Shown one piece after another: positions 1 through 9,887 of a stretch of DNA of 64,000 bases. The position numbers and the translations under genes are program-made. Under the pieces are notes generated by a model. The model did no database searches. It was not told the origin of the DNA and was given only the letters and a program-made list of their open reading frames with translations. The DNA lies in contig NZ_CP022222.1 of assembly GCF_009930815.1 (NCBI RefSeq), positions 8,164,501-8,228,500 on the forward strand, given 5' to 3'. The stretch comes from Bradyrhizobium sp. CCBAU 051011. GTDB lineage: Bacteria > Pseudomonadota > Alphaproteobacteria > Rhizobiales > Xanthobacteraceae. How positions within the stretch are numbered: position 1 is the stretch's first letter; every line of letters starts with the position of its first letter.

Positions 1-40
1 TCGTTGCGACCGCACACGGGCCTAGGCATTCAGCGAAGTA

Positions 41-334
41 ATGGAAATGATGAAACGTAATTCCGGATATGACGTGCTACTCGGGTCCGTCCTCGCGCTC
101 GCGGTACTCGCGTCGTTTTTCGCGCTCGCGGTACTGATCGTGCAGCTAGCCAATGATGCCGACGCACCCGCGGATGAGTTTATGCCCAGTGGAACAGCTC
201 GGCCGATGTCGCTGCGTAACCTCTGTTTAGCTCTTTGCCGCACTTCCAGTGTGCGATTTCAGGACGAATCGTTAAGGACCAATACTTGGTACCTGGACGA
301 ACGCAGAGTGATATTGCGGCCAACGCAAAAATGA
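41..334 (+). CDS. possible small membrane protein
   Basis: A 97-codon frame whose residues 12-36 form one clear hydrophobic segment (LLGSVLALAVLASFFALAVL), followed by a hydrophilic tail. The N-terminal part looks like a single-pass membrane peptide. The C-terminal half is compositionally odd and may be out of frame relative to an ancestral gene. No ribosome binding site is convincing and no family is recognised. Nothing else is seen between here and the aminotransferase at 599. Confidence 0.3.
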   Translation: MEMMKRNSGYDVLLGSVLALAVLASFFALAVLIVQLANDADAPADEFMPSGTARPMSLRNLCLALCRTSSVRFQDESLRTNTWYLDERRVILRPTQK

Positions 335-598
335 CAGCAATGCCACTCCGTGATCGAGGCGACTGATTGCTGCACGACACTTGATCCGCTCGACGATTAT
401 TCTCTCGGGTGGCGTGGAGCGACAGGTTCATCCCAGCTTAAAAAATTGGGCATTCCGAACTGCCGTAGGCAAACTTTGCTGGCGGCCGTCCTCGCTGTCC
501 CCACAAACACTCGAACTCTGTCTCCGGCCATCTACGGGACTGACCGACCGGCATGCTGACAACCGCAAGCGCGCTCGGCGGTTCAACGGGAGAAACCT

Positions 599-1708
599 AT
601 GTCCGATGCCAAATTGCAAAATGTGCTCTCTTCTCTTACGCAGGAAGCGCGACAGTTAGATGCTCTGCCGTCCGGCCGGCCTGCGCCGGCGGCAAATTAC
701 GTCAAACTAAACACGAATGAGAACCCATTTCCGTTGCCAACGATCGTACGGCAAAGTGCAATTGCGGCGCTTGAGCGGCAGTATCTGTACCCGGAAGATG
801 ACAACATTAGCCTGAGGGAAGCAGCGGCTAACACCTACGGCGTCGCCATCGATCATGTGATTGCCGGCAATGGATCATCTGAGCTCCTCGGGCTCATCTA
901 CAGAGCATTTCTTGCCCCCGGCGACAGGGTCGCAATGCTGTCTCCGGGTTTTTCATTCAATCGCAAACTTGCTATGTTGCAGGGTGCTCAACTGCTTGAA
1001 ATCAGATGTAACGAACCTCAGTCGTTGCCGATAGAGCAATTGCTCTTTGGACCAGCAAACGATGCCAAGTTCATTCTGTTGGCTAATCCGAACAACCCGA
1101 CAGGAACGTTCATCCCTATCGCCGATATCGAATGCCTCCTGGCGCAATCGGACCGCCTCGTCGTGTTGGACGAAGCATATGTCGATTTTGCGCCTGATAA
1201 TGGCCTGCGGCTCCTCAGCCATTATCCGAATCTTCTGCTCTTAAGAACACTTTCGAAAAGCTATGCCGCCGCTGGCGTTCGAGTCGGCTTCGGGTTCGGC
1301 CACCCGCAGCTTATTGGACGGCTTCGTAACATCCAGAACGTCTTCAACATGAATGTAATTGGGCACGCGGTCGGCATCAGCATTCTTGCGCATCGCGCCG
1401 TCTATGAAGAAAACCATATGCACATCAGGCATGAACGACAGCGGGTTGCGACCGCACTGTCGCAACTTGGATTCTCTCTAACGCCCTCCCACGCAAACTT
1501 CTTGTTAGCGCGCGTGCCTGCGGGACACGACGGTAGATGGTGGCAGGCCGCTTTGGAAAGGCAAAGAATACTAGTTGCCTTCGTTTCCGATGACGGTCTT
1601 GAAAATTGCATCCGCGTGAGCATCGGGACAAAAGCGCAAATGGATGCGTTTCTGGGAGCCGTCACAGACATTTCTGACAGCTTAAAGCAAGGAAGATCGG
1701 CCAGTTGA
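599..1708 (+). CDS. histidinol-phosphate aminotransferase-like protein (y4wE type)
   Basis: A 369-aa fold-type I PLP-dependent aminotransferase of the HisC family. Visible motifs are NTNENPFP (residues 38-45), GNGSSELL (90-97), NPNNPTG (163-169), DEAYVDF (191-197) and the PLP-binding TLSKSYAAAG with Lys220, followed by RVGF. The length is normal for HisC. The ATG at 599 is preceded by a GGGAG-type ribosome binding site. The gene is not in a histidine operon: the next gene is a flavin monooxygenase. Rhizobial symbiotic plasmids and islands carry a HisC-like/monooxygenase pair named y4wE-y4wF, which this pair resembles (recalled, not searched). The likely role is transamination of a specialised amino or keto acid rather than histidine synthesis; the substrate is unknown. 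Confidence 0.85.
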   Translation: MSDAKLQNVLSSLTQEARQLDALPSGRPAPAANYVKLNTNENPFPLPTIVRQSAIAALERQYLYPEDDNISLREAAANTYGVAIDHVIAGNGSSELLGLIYRAFLAPGDRVAMLSPGFSFNRKLAMLQGAQLLEIRCNEPQSLPIEQLLFGPANDAKFILLANPNNPTGTFIPIADIECLLAQSDRLVVLDEAYVDFAPDNGLRLLSHYPNLLLLRTLSKSYAAAGVRVGFGFGHPQLIGRLRNIQNVFNMNVIGHAVGISILAHRAVYEENHMHIRHERQRVATALSQLGFSLTPSHANFLLARVPAGHDGRWWQAALERQRILVAFVSDDGLENCIRVSIGTKAQMDAFLGAVTDISDSLKQGRSAS

Positions 1709-1961
1709 GCCGCGCTAAGTCTGCTTCTGCGTTACCCAGGCGAACGTATCACGGCGGTAGATAAGAGCGGCTACTGCCAATGGCGAAGATCTGCTGTGAG
1801 TGAGCGCGAACGGTGACAACGGAACTATCCTCCTTGGCATCGGATGCTTAGGCGTCCAAGAGGGACGAACAATCGTCTCGTGATCAGCGATGAAGACAAA
1901 AGCACAGGAGAGCAAAATGTGTGGCCAGAATAGGAGGTGTCGGCGTCTTTGAGCCGCTCAG

Positions 1962-3053
1962 ATGCCGAAAACAAGCGAACTTCCTGCCTTCACACCTAAA
2001 ATTGGAGACAATCCAGTGAAAGACGTCTTTTCTTCTTCAAAAATAGCGTTCGGCATCTTCGATCACTTAGACGAGGACGGCCGCGACATCGCCCGACAAT
2101 ACGCAGATCGTCTCGTCCTGGCAGAGGCGTACGACCGACTGGGCTTCTTTGCATATCATGTTGCAGAGCACCACTGTACGCCGCATGGCAGAGGTCCATC
2201 GCCAAATTTGTTCTTGTCGAGCGTCGCACAGCGCACGCGGCAACTTCGCATCGGGCCATTGGTGATGCTGCTTAACCTCTATCATCCGCTGCGTGCGTTT
2301 GAAGAGATCTGTATGCTTGATCACTTGAGCGGTGGCCGGCTTGAGGTGGGTATCGGACGCGGTTCTCTTCCGCTTGAATTGGGGTACTACGGCATCAGAG
2401 CTGACGCGGCTCCAAGCCGTTATGAAGAAGCCAGCGAAATTCTCATCAGTGCTATGAAAGGCGGGACGCTATCCTATCAAGGCAAACATTTTGAGCTAAA
2501 CAGCGTTCCGTTGACGGTAAGAACTTATCAACGTCCAAGGCCGCCGACATGGATTGCCACCAATCGACCCGAGTCCGCAGCTTGGGCCGCTGCCAATAGC
2601 GCAAATCTAGCGTGCGTAGGCCCCTCCTCTGCTGTACGCAAAGTTACTGACGCCTTCCGTGCTCATCGAGAGCCCAACGGCCGGGCTAACGATCAAATGC
2701 CATTTCTTGGATTGCTTCGCATGGTCGTCATTGGGCGTTCGGACACAGATGCCTATTCGCTCGCGGCATCTGCTTACGAACGATGGCTCGAGAGCTTTAA
2801 GTTCCTTTATGAGCTCAATGCCATCCCTACACCACCACACCTGCCGCTGACCTTCGATGCGGCAATCGAGCGCGAATTGTGCGTCGTCGGAACGCCAGCT
2901 TCTGTGCGACAAATTCTTCTAAATCAGCTGGAAGAGGCAGGTGCCAATTACCTTCTTTGTCAACTCGCATTTGGCAATCTGCCATTAGATGCTTCCCTGT
3001 GCACCGCAACCGCAATCCAATCCGAAATCATGGCTGGACTTGGCCGACAATGA
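1962..3053 (+). CDS. LLM-class (luciferase-like) flavin-dependent monooxygenase (y4wF type)
   Basis: A 363-aa protein of the bacterial luciferase-like monooxygenase family. Family features include FGIFDH near residue 31, the AEHH segment in YHVAEHHCTPHG, SSVAQRTRQLRIG, and DHLSGGRLEVGIGRG, the usual flavin/substrate-side motif. These enzymes use reduced FMN and O2. It lies 250 bp downstream of the HisC-like gene on the same strand. The pairing suggests a shared pathway acting on an amino-acid-derived metabolite, as with the y4wE-y4wF pair in other rhizobia. The start at 1962 is the first ATG; a GTG at 2016 is also possible. No gene is seen in 1709-1961. Confidence 0.85.
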   Translation: MPKTSELPAFTPKIGDNPVKDVFSSSKIAFGIFDHLDEDGRDIARQYADRLVLAEAYDRLGFFAYHVAEHHCTPHGRGPSPNLFLSSVAQRTRQLRIGPLVMLLNLYHPLRAFEEICMLDHLSGGRLEVGIGRGSLPLELGYYGIRADAAPSRYEEASEILISAMKGGTLSYQGKHFELNSVPLTVRTYQRPRPPTWIATNRPESAAWAAANSANLACVGPSSAVRKVTDAFRAHREPNGRANDQMPFLGLLRMVVIGRSDTDAYSLAASAYERWLESFKFLYELNAIPTPPHLPLTFDAAIERELCVVGTPASVRQILLNQLEEAGANYLLCQLAFGNLPLDASLCTATAIQSEIMAGLGRQ

Positions 3054-3245
3054 TTTTCCCGTCCGGCTTTAAAGATCAAGCGTTGTGGCAGCGCTGTGCC
3101 CCCTCCCGTACCGTTGGCGGGCAGCATGCGCTCACGATCAGCGGCTCCTACTTGCTCACCACGACGTCCGTGGGTCAACGAAGTGCGCTGTTGCAGCGAT
3201 CCAGCAGACTCACGTTTTTCTAACCATACCTACGAGGACTGACTA

Positions 3246-3671
3246 ATGACGAAAGACCGATTCGCCATGGGCTTTGCCCTTGCATTCATTCTGATGGCGA
3301 GCTTTCCTGGAGCCGCCGGCGCGGAGGAGCCTACGTACGCGGGGCTGAACGGGGGCGTGCCGATCAACGTCGGCGACGTGTTGTCAGGCGAGCTCTACGC
3401 GTTGCGCATACGCGGTGCCAAGCACGGCAAAAAGGTCGCCTACCAGATCATCTCCACGCCGCGCCGGCTGCCTGAGCCGGACGGGCTGTGCAAGCTAGAG
3501 ACTGGACCGGTAATGTTTCACCTCCTTACAACTGGCGAGGCGCAAGCCAATCAGCTAAAGCCACTAGTCGGCAAGAGGATCTCGGTGAAGGTCGATGAAA
3601 TCGCCTGTGCCGACGCTGAGCAGATGAGCGAAGCGGTCATCAAGAAGTGGAATCTGGTGAAACAGCGTTGA
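3246..3671 (+). CDS. secreted protein of unknown function
   Basis: A 141-aa protein with a classical signal peptide: KDR, then a hydrophobic stretch, then a cleavage site near GAAGAEE (about residue 26). The mature part is small, has two cysteines (in LCKLE and IACAD) and ends with a lysine-rich tail. The predicted location is periplasmic or extracellular. The start follows CCTACGAGGACTGACTA, which supplies a GAGG ribosome binding site. No domain family is recognised. It is probably a separate transcription unit from the monooxygenase 190 bp upstream. Confidence 0.6.
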   Translation: MTKDRFAMGFALAFILMASFPGAAGAEEPTYAGLNGGVPINVGDVLSGELYALRIRGAKHGKKVAYQIISTPRRLPEPDGLCKLETGPVMFHLLTTGEAQANQLKPLVGKRISVKVDEIACADAEQMSEAVIKKWNLVKQR

Positions 3672-3915
3672 TTTCTTAGAGCCTCCGCTGGCGATATTCC
3701 ATCGGCTGCCAACTCGACATATCGGTCCCGTAATCACTCTAACGAACTGCTTGTGACCTACGAGCACCCTGAGCTGCGCTGCGCAGCATGCGTGCTGGGC
3801 AAGCTGCCAGCGCAGCTGCCTTTTCATCCACAGAGTCTGATTGCCATATCGATGCCATTAACCGGGCTATCAGGAACATAATGCAGCATCATCATTCGCT
3901 GAAGGAGAACCGTAA

Positions 3916-4206
3916 GTGCGCGTTAGTCCGTATTTCGAGGAGATCAAGGCTCGCGCGCTGCAACTGCTTACTAGCTTTCGGCCCACCGAAACCACATTCC
4001 CTCGAACCAAAGGGGAACTCCGACATGCCGTGCGCGGCGCACTCAGCCAAGCACGCGACGAAATGTACAAGCGCGAGAGACCCCGCGTCATGGGGTCGCG
4101 AGCGGAACGCGCTGCTGCGTATCGGCGCACTCACTTCAACGTTGGCAACTTCACGCGAGCAGAGCGGGAACTTTGCAAGCTCATGTGGACGCGGCTGTAC
4201 CACTGA
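3916..4206 (+). CDS. small basic hypothetical protein
   Basis: A 96-aa frame starting with GTG, 9 bp downstream of a strong GAAGGAG ribosome binding site. The product is charged and predicted helical (RGALSQARDEMYKRER, NFTRAERELCKL). No motif allows a function. The good ribosome binding site and sensible amino-acid composition argue that it is translated. The stretch from 4207 to 4847 holds only short overlapping frames that I do not support. Confidence 0.45.
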   Translation: MRVSPYFEEIKARALQLLTSFRPTETTFPRTKGELRHAVRGALSQARDEMYKRERPRVMGSRAERAAAYRRTHFNVGNFTRAERELCKLMWTRLYH

Positions 4207-4847
4207 CACTGGCGCCTTTATTTGCCTAGCGCTCAGTATCGGCGGCTCTCACATACATTGCGCGTTTTGGCGTCGGATCAAATCGCGCGCGAGCCTCACG
4301 CAACTCATCGTCTGAATGTTTTAGACGTGGCACTCTTCGGCCGCATTTGCACCTCAACCACGGAGTTGAAGCTAAATGGGCGTAGATACAAATGGCGACG
4401 TTTCGTCGAGAGACTCTGCAGGCATCGCAAGAGACAGAACAGCCGGGCTTAATCAAGCTCGTCCGCTGCTTCAAGCGAGAGCGGAATGGACGTTACCTGC
4501 TCAGCGACTCTGTTCCCGACCAACTAAAGCGCGTCAATGCGCAGAAACGCGAAGAAGACGGGTCCCGCCTCATAGCATCTGCTCATCGCCGGCGCCGAAG
4601 AGCGTTAACGGTCGGCGTCGGCAAGCCATCCAGATTAAGCAACACTGCGCAATCCTCAAGAAGATCTGCGGCTTCTCAGGTAGACATCTCGCGATCCCAT
4701 CGATAATTGCAACGGGATCCGGCGTTACGTCGATGCGCGCCGCGATGATGTTCGAGCGCTGAACAAACGTTCACACGATCCCGTTCGGCTCGCCAAGAAC
4801 GCAGGAATGCCAATCCCAACCTACTGACGACGAGAAGGAGGATCACC

Positions 4848-5054
4848 GTGTCTGAACAGCGAATAATCACGGCAGGCGATTCGATCGCGAGAATCGATCG
4901 TGTATGTCAGAGCTTTCGGCACATGATCGATACTGAGAGCTCGATTTTCCCATGCGTTCGAGGCGCGATGCACGCATCGCTCGATGAGGATCCTCTTTTG
5001 GCAAGGGCGCGAATTCTCGACTATATCGCGAAGCATGAGGCGCACCATCGATGA
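4848..5054 (+). CDS. small hypothetical protein
   Basis: A 68-aa frame beginning with GTG directly after GAGAAGGAGGATCACC, a near-perfect ribosome binding site, which decides this start. The protein has an amphipathic helical character, with SIARIDRVCQSFRHMID and a C-terminal LDYIAKHEAHHR. It resembles the many short accessory-region proteins of rhizobia. No function is assigned. Confidence 0.5.
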   Translation: MSEQRIITAGDSIARIDRVCQSFRHMIDTESSIFPCVRGAMHASLDEDPLLARARILDYIAKHEAHHR

Positions 5055-5358
5055 GTATGCCTGCGGCCGTTTCAGGTGCTGAGGCTCTTGCCCTCGCCAA
5101 GGAGCGCTTCGCGTGCGCTCGCGTGATAGTTGACCCTGATCCCTAATATTTGCAACCTGACGCTGGAGTTCAGGATGCGGATCATCCCGCAAGCGCGGGC
5201 GTCATGACGCGGCATCGCGCGAAAGCTTGATATGTGGTGGCGGAGCTCGCTTTGCTTTCGAATGCTGCTCGCAACGAGCGGCATAAGGCGCCGCACCTGT
5301 CGATGACGATTACGTTGGTATTCCAGCGCATCAACCTAAAGATGATAATAGGCAACTC

Positions 5359-5535
5359 ATGGACAAGGTTTCACAAATCGAGGCGGAGCTTCGACAGATG
5401 GCAGTAGTGTATGCCCGTAAATGCAGCGCGCTTGCCAAGCTACAGGAGGCGTACTGTAGCAAATTAAACGAGTTGCTCGAGGCCAAGGCGGCGCGTGACA
5501 GACACCAGCACCGCTGGGACCCGCGAAAGAGATGA
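5359..5535 (+). CDS. 58-aa coiled-coil-like small protein
   Basis: An ATG-initiated 58-codon frame with a strongly helical, heptad-like composition (KVSQIEAELRQMAV, then KLNELLEAKAARDRHQ) ending in WDPRKR. The composition is protein-like and unlike the surrounding noncoding DNA, which supports it as a real small gene or the remains of one. The ribosome binding site is weak. No family is recognised. Confidence 0.4.
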   Translation: MDKVSQIEAELRQMAVVYARKCSALAKLQEAYCSKLNELLEAKAARDRHQHRWDPRKR

Positions 5536-6084
5536 TCATCACCGACGCCCGTGCTGCGATCGACCAGGGTTTCCGAAAAGCTTGTAGAGCCCCGATAAGG
5601 GCACATTGACTATCCCGGCTTTCTTTAGTGGGACCACGGCCGCGGTGAGAGAGTTGCGTCTCGGCCTGTCGTAAGTGGTTGCCATTTTCAGGTACTTCGT
5701 AGCTTTTTTAGCGGGTTGTCGTTGCTGGCAACATCAGCGACGGTCGCCAGCCACTCTGAATTCAAACGAGCTGCGCTTGCGACTTCACGACAACAAGGGC
5801 TCCTCAGTTAGCGGCTTCTTTCATTTACGTTGCCGAGGTTGGAACGCGCTCATGAGCGAAAGCAGACGCCCCATTTCCTTCGGAATTCGGAAATTACTTG
5901 CCCGCTCTTCGAGCGCGCGTCCCGCGTATAGGGTATGTGCACACAACCGCCATATTGTTATCAGGTCGAGCATAACGTTACTTAGAACGAGTAGCTATTG
6001 GACGAGCTGCGTACGTCGCTTGTCGACCTTCCCGCCTAATGTACCACGTAGCGCCAATATACGCGATTGCTTCCTATCCTGCGG
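5536..6084. other. no gene recognised
   Basis: No frame here has protein-like composition, a usable start or a recognisable motif on either strand. It is probably degraded DNA upstream of the Xre fragment. Confidence 0.4.
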
Positions 6085-6276
6085 ATGGACATCCGCAGGG
6101 TCTTTGGAGCAGATCCGCGTCGATTTCGCTTGGCCCTAGGCCTAAGCCAGGAAGCCGTTGCAGGTCGTATGGGCGTCGACTGCGCCTTCATCAGTAGCAT
6201 GGAGCGAGGGCTGCAACCGCGTGCAGCACAAAATCTGCAACTTCCAGAGCCGGATCGTGCACGGGCTTGGGAATGA
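6085..6276 (+). pseudogene. truncated Xre-family helix-turn-helix regulator
   Basis: The frame starts MDIRRVFGAD and contains a typical Xre/Cro DNA-binding helix-turn-helix: RRFRLALGLSQEAVAGRMGV, then CAFISSMERGLQ. In intact homologues the sequence after the ERG box continues with a third and fourth helix. Here it turns into arginine- and proline-rich sequence immediately after MERGLQ, indicating a frameshift near 6222, and it ends after about 64 codons. It overlaps antisense debris of a DUF3800-like gene. It is probably non-functional. Confidence 0.6.
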
Positions 6277-6620
6277 AATTGCATTCGACGGGGATCGGCC
6301 GTCCGTCTCCCTCGATCCGGAAATCGGCGAACGCTTTGCTCAATCAGTTCGTCCGCGCGGCCGCAGACCTCGAAGATAACATGCAGTTCGGAAAACGGCG
6401 TCCACTGCGCGATGTCGACGATGCGCCGCTTGAGCATCTCGGCACTGATGTTGAGGAGGGCAATCCCATGGTCCCGTTTGGTTTGGTTCGAGATGATACC
6501 GCGGATGCGGGCGAAGGGCTCAGCGCCGGAAAAAGTTCGCTACGGCCTCGATGCCCTCCATGCGCGACGGATGGCCGAGCGTCTTTGCGAAATCCTCATT
6601 CAGCGGATCGGCGGGTTGCC
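6230..6620 (-). pseudogene. DUF3800-like protein, C-terminal fragment
   Basis: On the minus strand the phrases IALLNISAEMLKRRIVD, IAQWTPFSELHVIFEVCG and RADELIEQ are followed, after a frame change, by IPKPVHDPALEVADFVLHA. I associate these with the C-terminal part of DUF3800 proteins, where the last phrase carries conserved acidic residues. At least two frame changes are needed to read it, and the N-terminal two thirds is missing. It is fused at its upstream side to the Fic-type fragment, so a deletion has joined two genes. Confidence 0.45.
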
Positions 6621-6790
6621 CCGCCGCCTGCCTGCCCAGGCCGCGCCCTTAACGATGTTTTCCTGCTCCGCCTCATTGAGATCGTGGCGATCCGTGATCC
6701 AGGTCTGCAACAGCGCATCGCGTTCTCCCGGCCCGCGCGGCGTGGCAGTCGGGCTCTTCGAGGAGATCGCTCACGGCTCGTTGCATAGGC
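6595..6790 (-). pseudogene. fragment resembling mobile mystery protein B (Fic family)
   Basis: Minus-strand reading gives LLQTWITDRHDLNEAEQENI and VKGAAWAGRRRG, then in another frame NEDFAKTL. This matches the N-terminal region I remember for mobile mystery protein B, a Fic/DOC-domain protein. The HPFxxGNGR Fic motif is absent because the gene is cut off. Its place directly downstream of the protein-A-like fragment matches the usual A-B gene order. Confidence 0.4.
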
Positions 6791-7170
6791 CGCGCTCCTT
6801 GATCTGATCGCGGATATACGCCTCGATGCGCGCTTCAAGATTTGCATCGCTGGTCGCCTGGGCTTCCAGCTTCATGATGTGAGCGACACGGCCAAGGTCC
6901 CGCACGGCGATTTTGCGCGTGCGCACGGCATGCTGCAGGAAGCTGTTCGGTACGAGGGCACGGACGAGCGTGCAGTCGAGCGCCGCGGGCGGCGCGGCGC
7001 AGCGTTTTGAAGTGAATTGCGTCGGTTGCCTCCGAGCGGTCGAGCGCCTCGACGCTTAGGAAGCCCATTTGGAGCTGGCCGGCGAATTGCACGCCGGTCA
7101 TGCCCAAGGCCTCGCGTATGGCCCGGATCCAACTTTTGGCGGCATGCGGAACCGCTCGGCTGGTTTGAGC
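6782..7170 (-). pseudogene. fragment resembling mobile mystery protein A (HTH protein)
   Basis: Minus-strand phrases include SWIRAIREALGMTGVQFAGQ, then LDRSEATDAIHFKTLRRAA. After a frameshift come RALVPNSFLQHAVRTRKIAV and AHIMKLEAQATSDANLEARI. This is the layout of the roughly 150-aa HTH protein called mobile mystery protein A, which is encoded next to a Fic-domain protein. At least one frameshift (near 6990) breaks it. The A/B pair is often carried on mobile elements, possibly with a toxin-antitoxin-like role. Confidence 0.45.
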
Positions 7171-7393
7171 CCGTCTAGTCGTTCATCCAACCGCTGCGGG
7201 CGAGAGTCTTGACGTCGTTTCTCATCTTACAAACCGATTTCCTCGATCTTTCATCAGCCTATGACCTGATTTTGATTCATGAAATCAGGATACAATGACT
7301 CTTCATCAGGAAAGATAATATGGCAAATTTTGCCTGTAAAACCAATGTCTTGTGGCGGACAGTTAAAGCACAAATCGCGGTCATTCGCCTGCG

Positions 7394-8092
7394 TTGACTG
7401 CCGATGACATTGCCACGCCCACGGAGACCCAGCCTAGCGCGGCGGGTGAAATGCCGCGGCCGACCGCGCGCGAATATTTCGACAGCCTTCGCGGGTTCGA
7501 CACCGAGGAACATGCGCGCGCATTTGGCAACCTAGCCACGACGTATGTACACACTTTCAGCCGCTATATCGACTTGGCCGAGCTTGACGGCATCGCCATC
7601 GCCCCCGACTACGCGCTAGCGCTCCTTCAGCTCAACCGCGGCTACGAGACCAAGCACAAGCTCACCCCGTCCGAAGGCATCGTATGGGCGTCGCCATGAC
7701 CCGACCGTCATGCGCGACGTCACAGAGCAACATGCTCTTTATGCCGGCGTCCTGCTTCTGCTCGAAGACGAGAACGAGTTCTACGAGCAAGCACTCCACA
7801 CCCTGGCTAATGAATGCGCCATGTCGAAGTGACAGAACGCTTCAATACGGCCCTCCGAGCCTGCCTCCTGCAGAGCAAGCACCCGAATGCACATGCGCAA
7901 TACCTGATGGGAGATCATTAAGGCGTGTTGGGACGAATATGCGGTGACGCAGATTCACGCGCCTTTGGGCAGCGCCTAACCGACCGTTACGGGGAGACGT
8001 TCGTCACCGCACTTGGTGAGACGCGGCGCGCGAACGCGCTCGTCAAGGCCTACCCGCTCCATGCGAATTTCGAGCAGATCACGGCCAGTCCA
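7394..8092 (+). pseudogene. frameshifted HExxH-type hypothetical protein
   Basis: The first 97 codons (7394 to about 7680) read as a coherent protein (PTAREYFDSLRGFDTEEHAR, then DYALALLQLNRGYETKH). The reading then moves to the next frame (MRDVTEQHALYAGVLLLLED, HTLANECAMSK) and again to a third (RHVEVTERFNTALRACLLQS), with further fragments such as ACWDEYAVTQIHA to about 8092. Rejoined, the middle would read NECAHVEVTERFN, which looks like a peptidase-type His motif with a degraded first position. A single ancestral protein of about 230-300 aa with at least three frameshifts is the simplest reading. Confidence 0.5.
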
Positions 8093-8095
8093 TGA

Positions 8096-9290
8096 CGAGC
8101 GGGCTCTCCTAAGCGGCGCCCCATTATCCCATTATAATGTCTGTGCGGGTTCGATGTTGAGCGGCGCCATGATCTGAGGACTTCATCATAGGGAGCACAG
8201 CACTCGACGATGACGCGCCGACGCGGTGCGCTTGCGGCAATCACTTGGCCCTGTCCGGCTCGGTATCAGCGGAGCCGACGGACTGGCGATGTTTGATGTT
8301 TTCATGCGCCTTGAGCAGTCAATTCGATCCGGACATGAATGGCCCCGAGGCGCATCGACTGAAGAAGGTCAAGAAGCTTCCGTTCGGATGGGTGGTCGAA
8401 TGCCAATACGTCTTGCCTTCTCGATTTCGGCTTCCGCAGTTTCGTGCCCCGTTTTGGGACGCAGACCTGGCAAGAGATTGAGCTGGAATACAGAAACCAT
8501 CTGCCCGGTTCCAGTCTCATGGACGAGAACGTGACATAGTCACTGCTTCACCCGCCAAGCCTCCGCCCCCGTATGGCCGAGACCGGCCTTGTTCACATCA
8601 TGGCCGCCATGGCCTGCTGTCGGCGGTTCTCGCAGAAGAAGCGGGATTCGATGGCATGTGGGCTCCCGCTGGGGCTGGAGATCGAAGAGCACCCGCAGCA
8701 CTTTTGCCGGCTCGCGTGTCCACTTGCGAGAAGAGCGACCGCCTCGGCAATGGTGCTTCGGTTAAGACGCGGTCTGCAATTAGAAGAGGCCATTGGCGTG
8801 CAGTGAAGTTTCGTTCCCGATCGTACGAATCGCACGCTCTCGAAAACAAGAAGCCGTTTTTCTGCGCAGGCCGTGCCAGATCAGCAGAAACTCGGCTTCG
8901 ATCATCGAATATGTAGGTATCTTTGCGATGGGATTAGCGTGAAAGCTGAAGGCATTTGCGGAATGTGCCGGAGCAAAAGATGGCCGCGCAGAGCGCTGAA
9001 GTGCGGCATTGCACGCGAAGAGCGTAGTGCGCGGCTAAGGGAAAGAACCAGTTCGGGGGGCGCTCTACGCCGCTGGAGTGAACCAGCAGGTTCACTTTGC
9101 GGATGCTAACAGCGTTGTCCCAGCCATCCAATTGGACGATTCAGTTGTAACAAGGGCGCGATTGGGTTAATCATCCTGAGAGCGCATTTTCGCCGGACTA
9201 GACTTGTCAGTTGCACAGAGCCATTTTGGACTTCAATTTTGGAAGCGTACTCCAGCAATAATTTCGTGCAGAGGCATAGCATGACGATTG
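8096..9290. other. gene-poor degraded stretch with a possible PEP-mutase-like remnant
   Basis: No intact gene is seen. At 8608-8673 (+) the reading HGLLSAVLAEEAGFDGMWA resembles the conserved core of phosphoenolpyruvate mutase/isocitrate-lyase-type proteins, but it is only about 22 codons long with frameshifts on both sides. The rest, on both strands, gives only low-complexity arginine-rich frames. Confidence 0.3.
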
Positions 9291-9291
9291 T

Positions 9292-9513
9292 CTTGGAATT
9301 TCACCAATCCCGACCCTACGGACTGACGTCCAGGAAACTCAATGTCTTGAATGGTGCAAGGCGGGAAAGACCAATTGGGAGATCGGAGAGATACTGTCGA
9401 TTTCAGAGAAGACCGTCGAGTTTCATCTGGGTAATGCAATGAGGAAGCTCGGCGCCGGTAACCGGATTTCGGCGGTGATAGCCGGTATAAAGTGCGGCCT
9501 GATCGGGCTTTGA
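9292..9513 (+). pseudogene. LuxR-type HTH domain fragment
   Basis: The frame contains a C-terminal LuxR/GerE DNA-binding domain: QCLEWCKAGKTNWEIGEILS, then ISEKTVEFHLGNAMRKLGA, ending with RISAVIAGIKCGLIGL and a stop. The SEKTVEFHL recognition helix is intact. There is no start codon and no N-terminal autoinducer or receiver domain, and the start of the HTH (normally LTxRE) is altered by a frame change near 9320. Only the regulator tail remains. Nothing is recognised between 9514 and 9887. Confidence 0.65.
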
Positions 9514-9887
9514 AGAACCAGCAAAGGGCGTGGACGGTCCCGCTCGCAACGCTTGAGCGCAACCCTCGAGCGCGCATGGGCGTTCGGACGCCTGAACTCG
9601 ACATCATCGACTGCTTGGTTCAGAGCGAACATGAACTGGTTGCGTTGGTGCTGCAAGCATTCGGCCGTTTACTCCAACGGCGAAGTTTGCTCAGGCAGGC
9701 CGGCGCCGGTCAAATCTAGCGTCGATGCGCACAAGTGCTCAGTTGCTAGCGACTGCGGCCGCCGAAACCAAGTTTCCTGATCGCGAAGGTCAGCTGTGCG
9801 GCGGAGTTGCGACTACAGTTCTGTCGGCTCAAGGATGGGCAAGAGAGGAGCGGCTCTCGTCGTCACGAGACAGTTAGCGAACTCGCT

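Noticed and set aside
420..470. Possible tts-box or nod-box upstream of the HisC-like gene
   Set aside because: The segment around CCCAGCTTAAAAAATTGGG has only partial resemblance to the TtsI consensus and wrong spacing; not supportable by eye.
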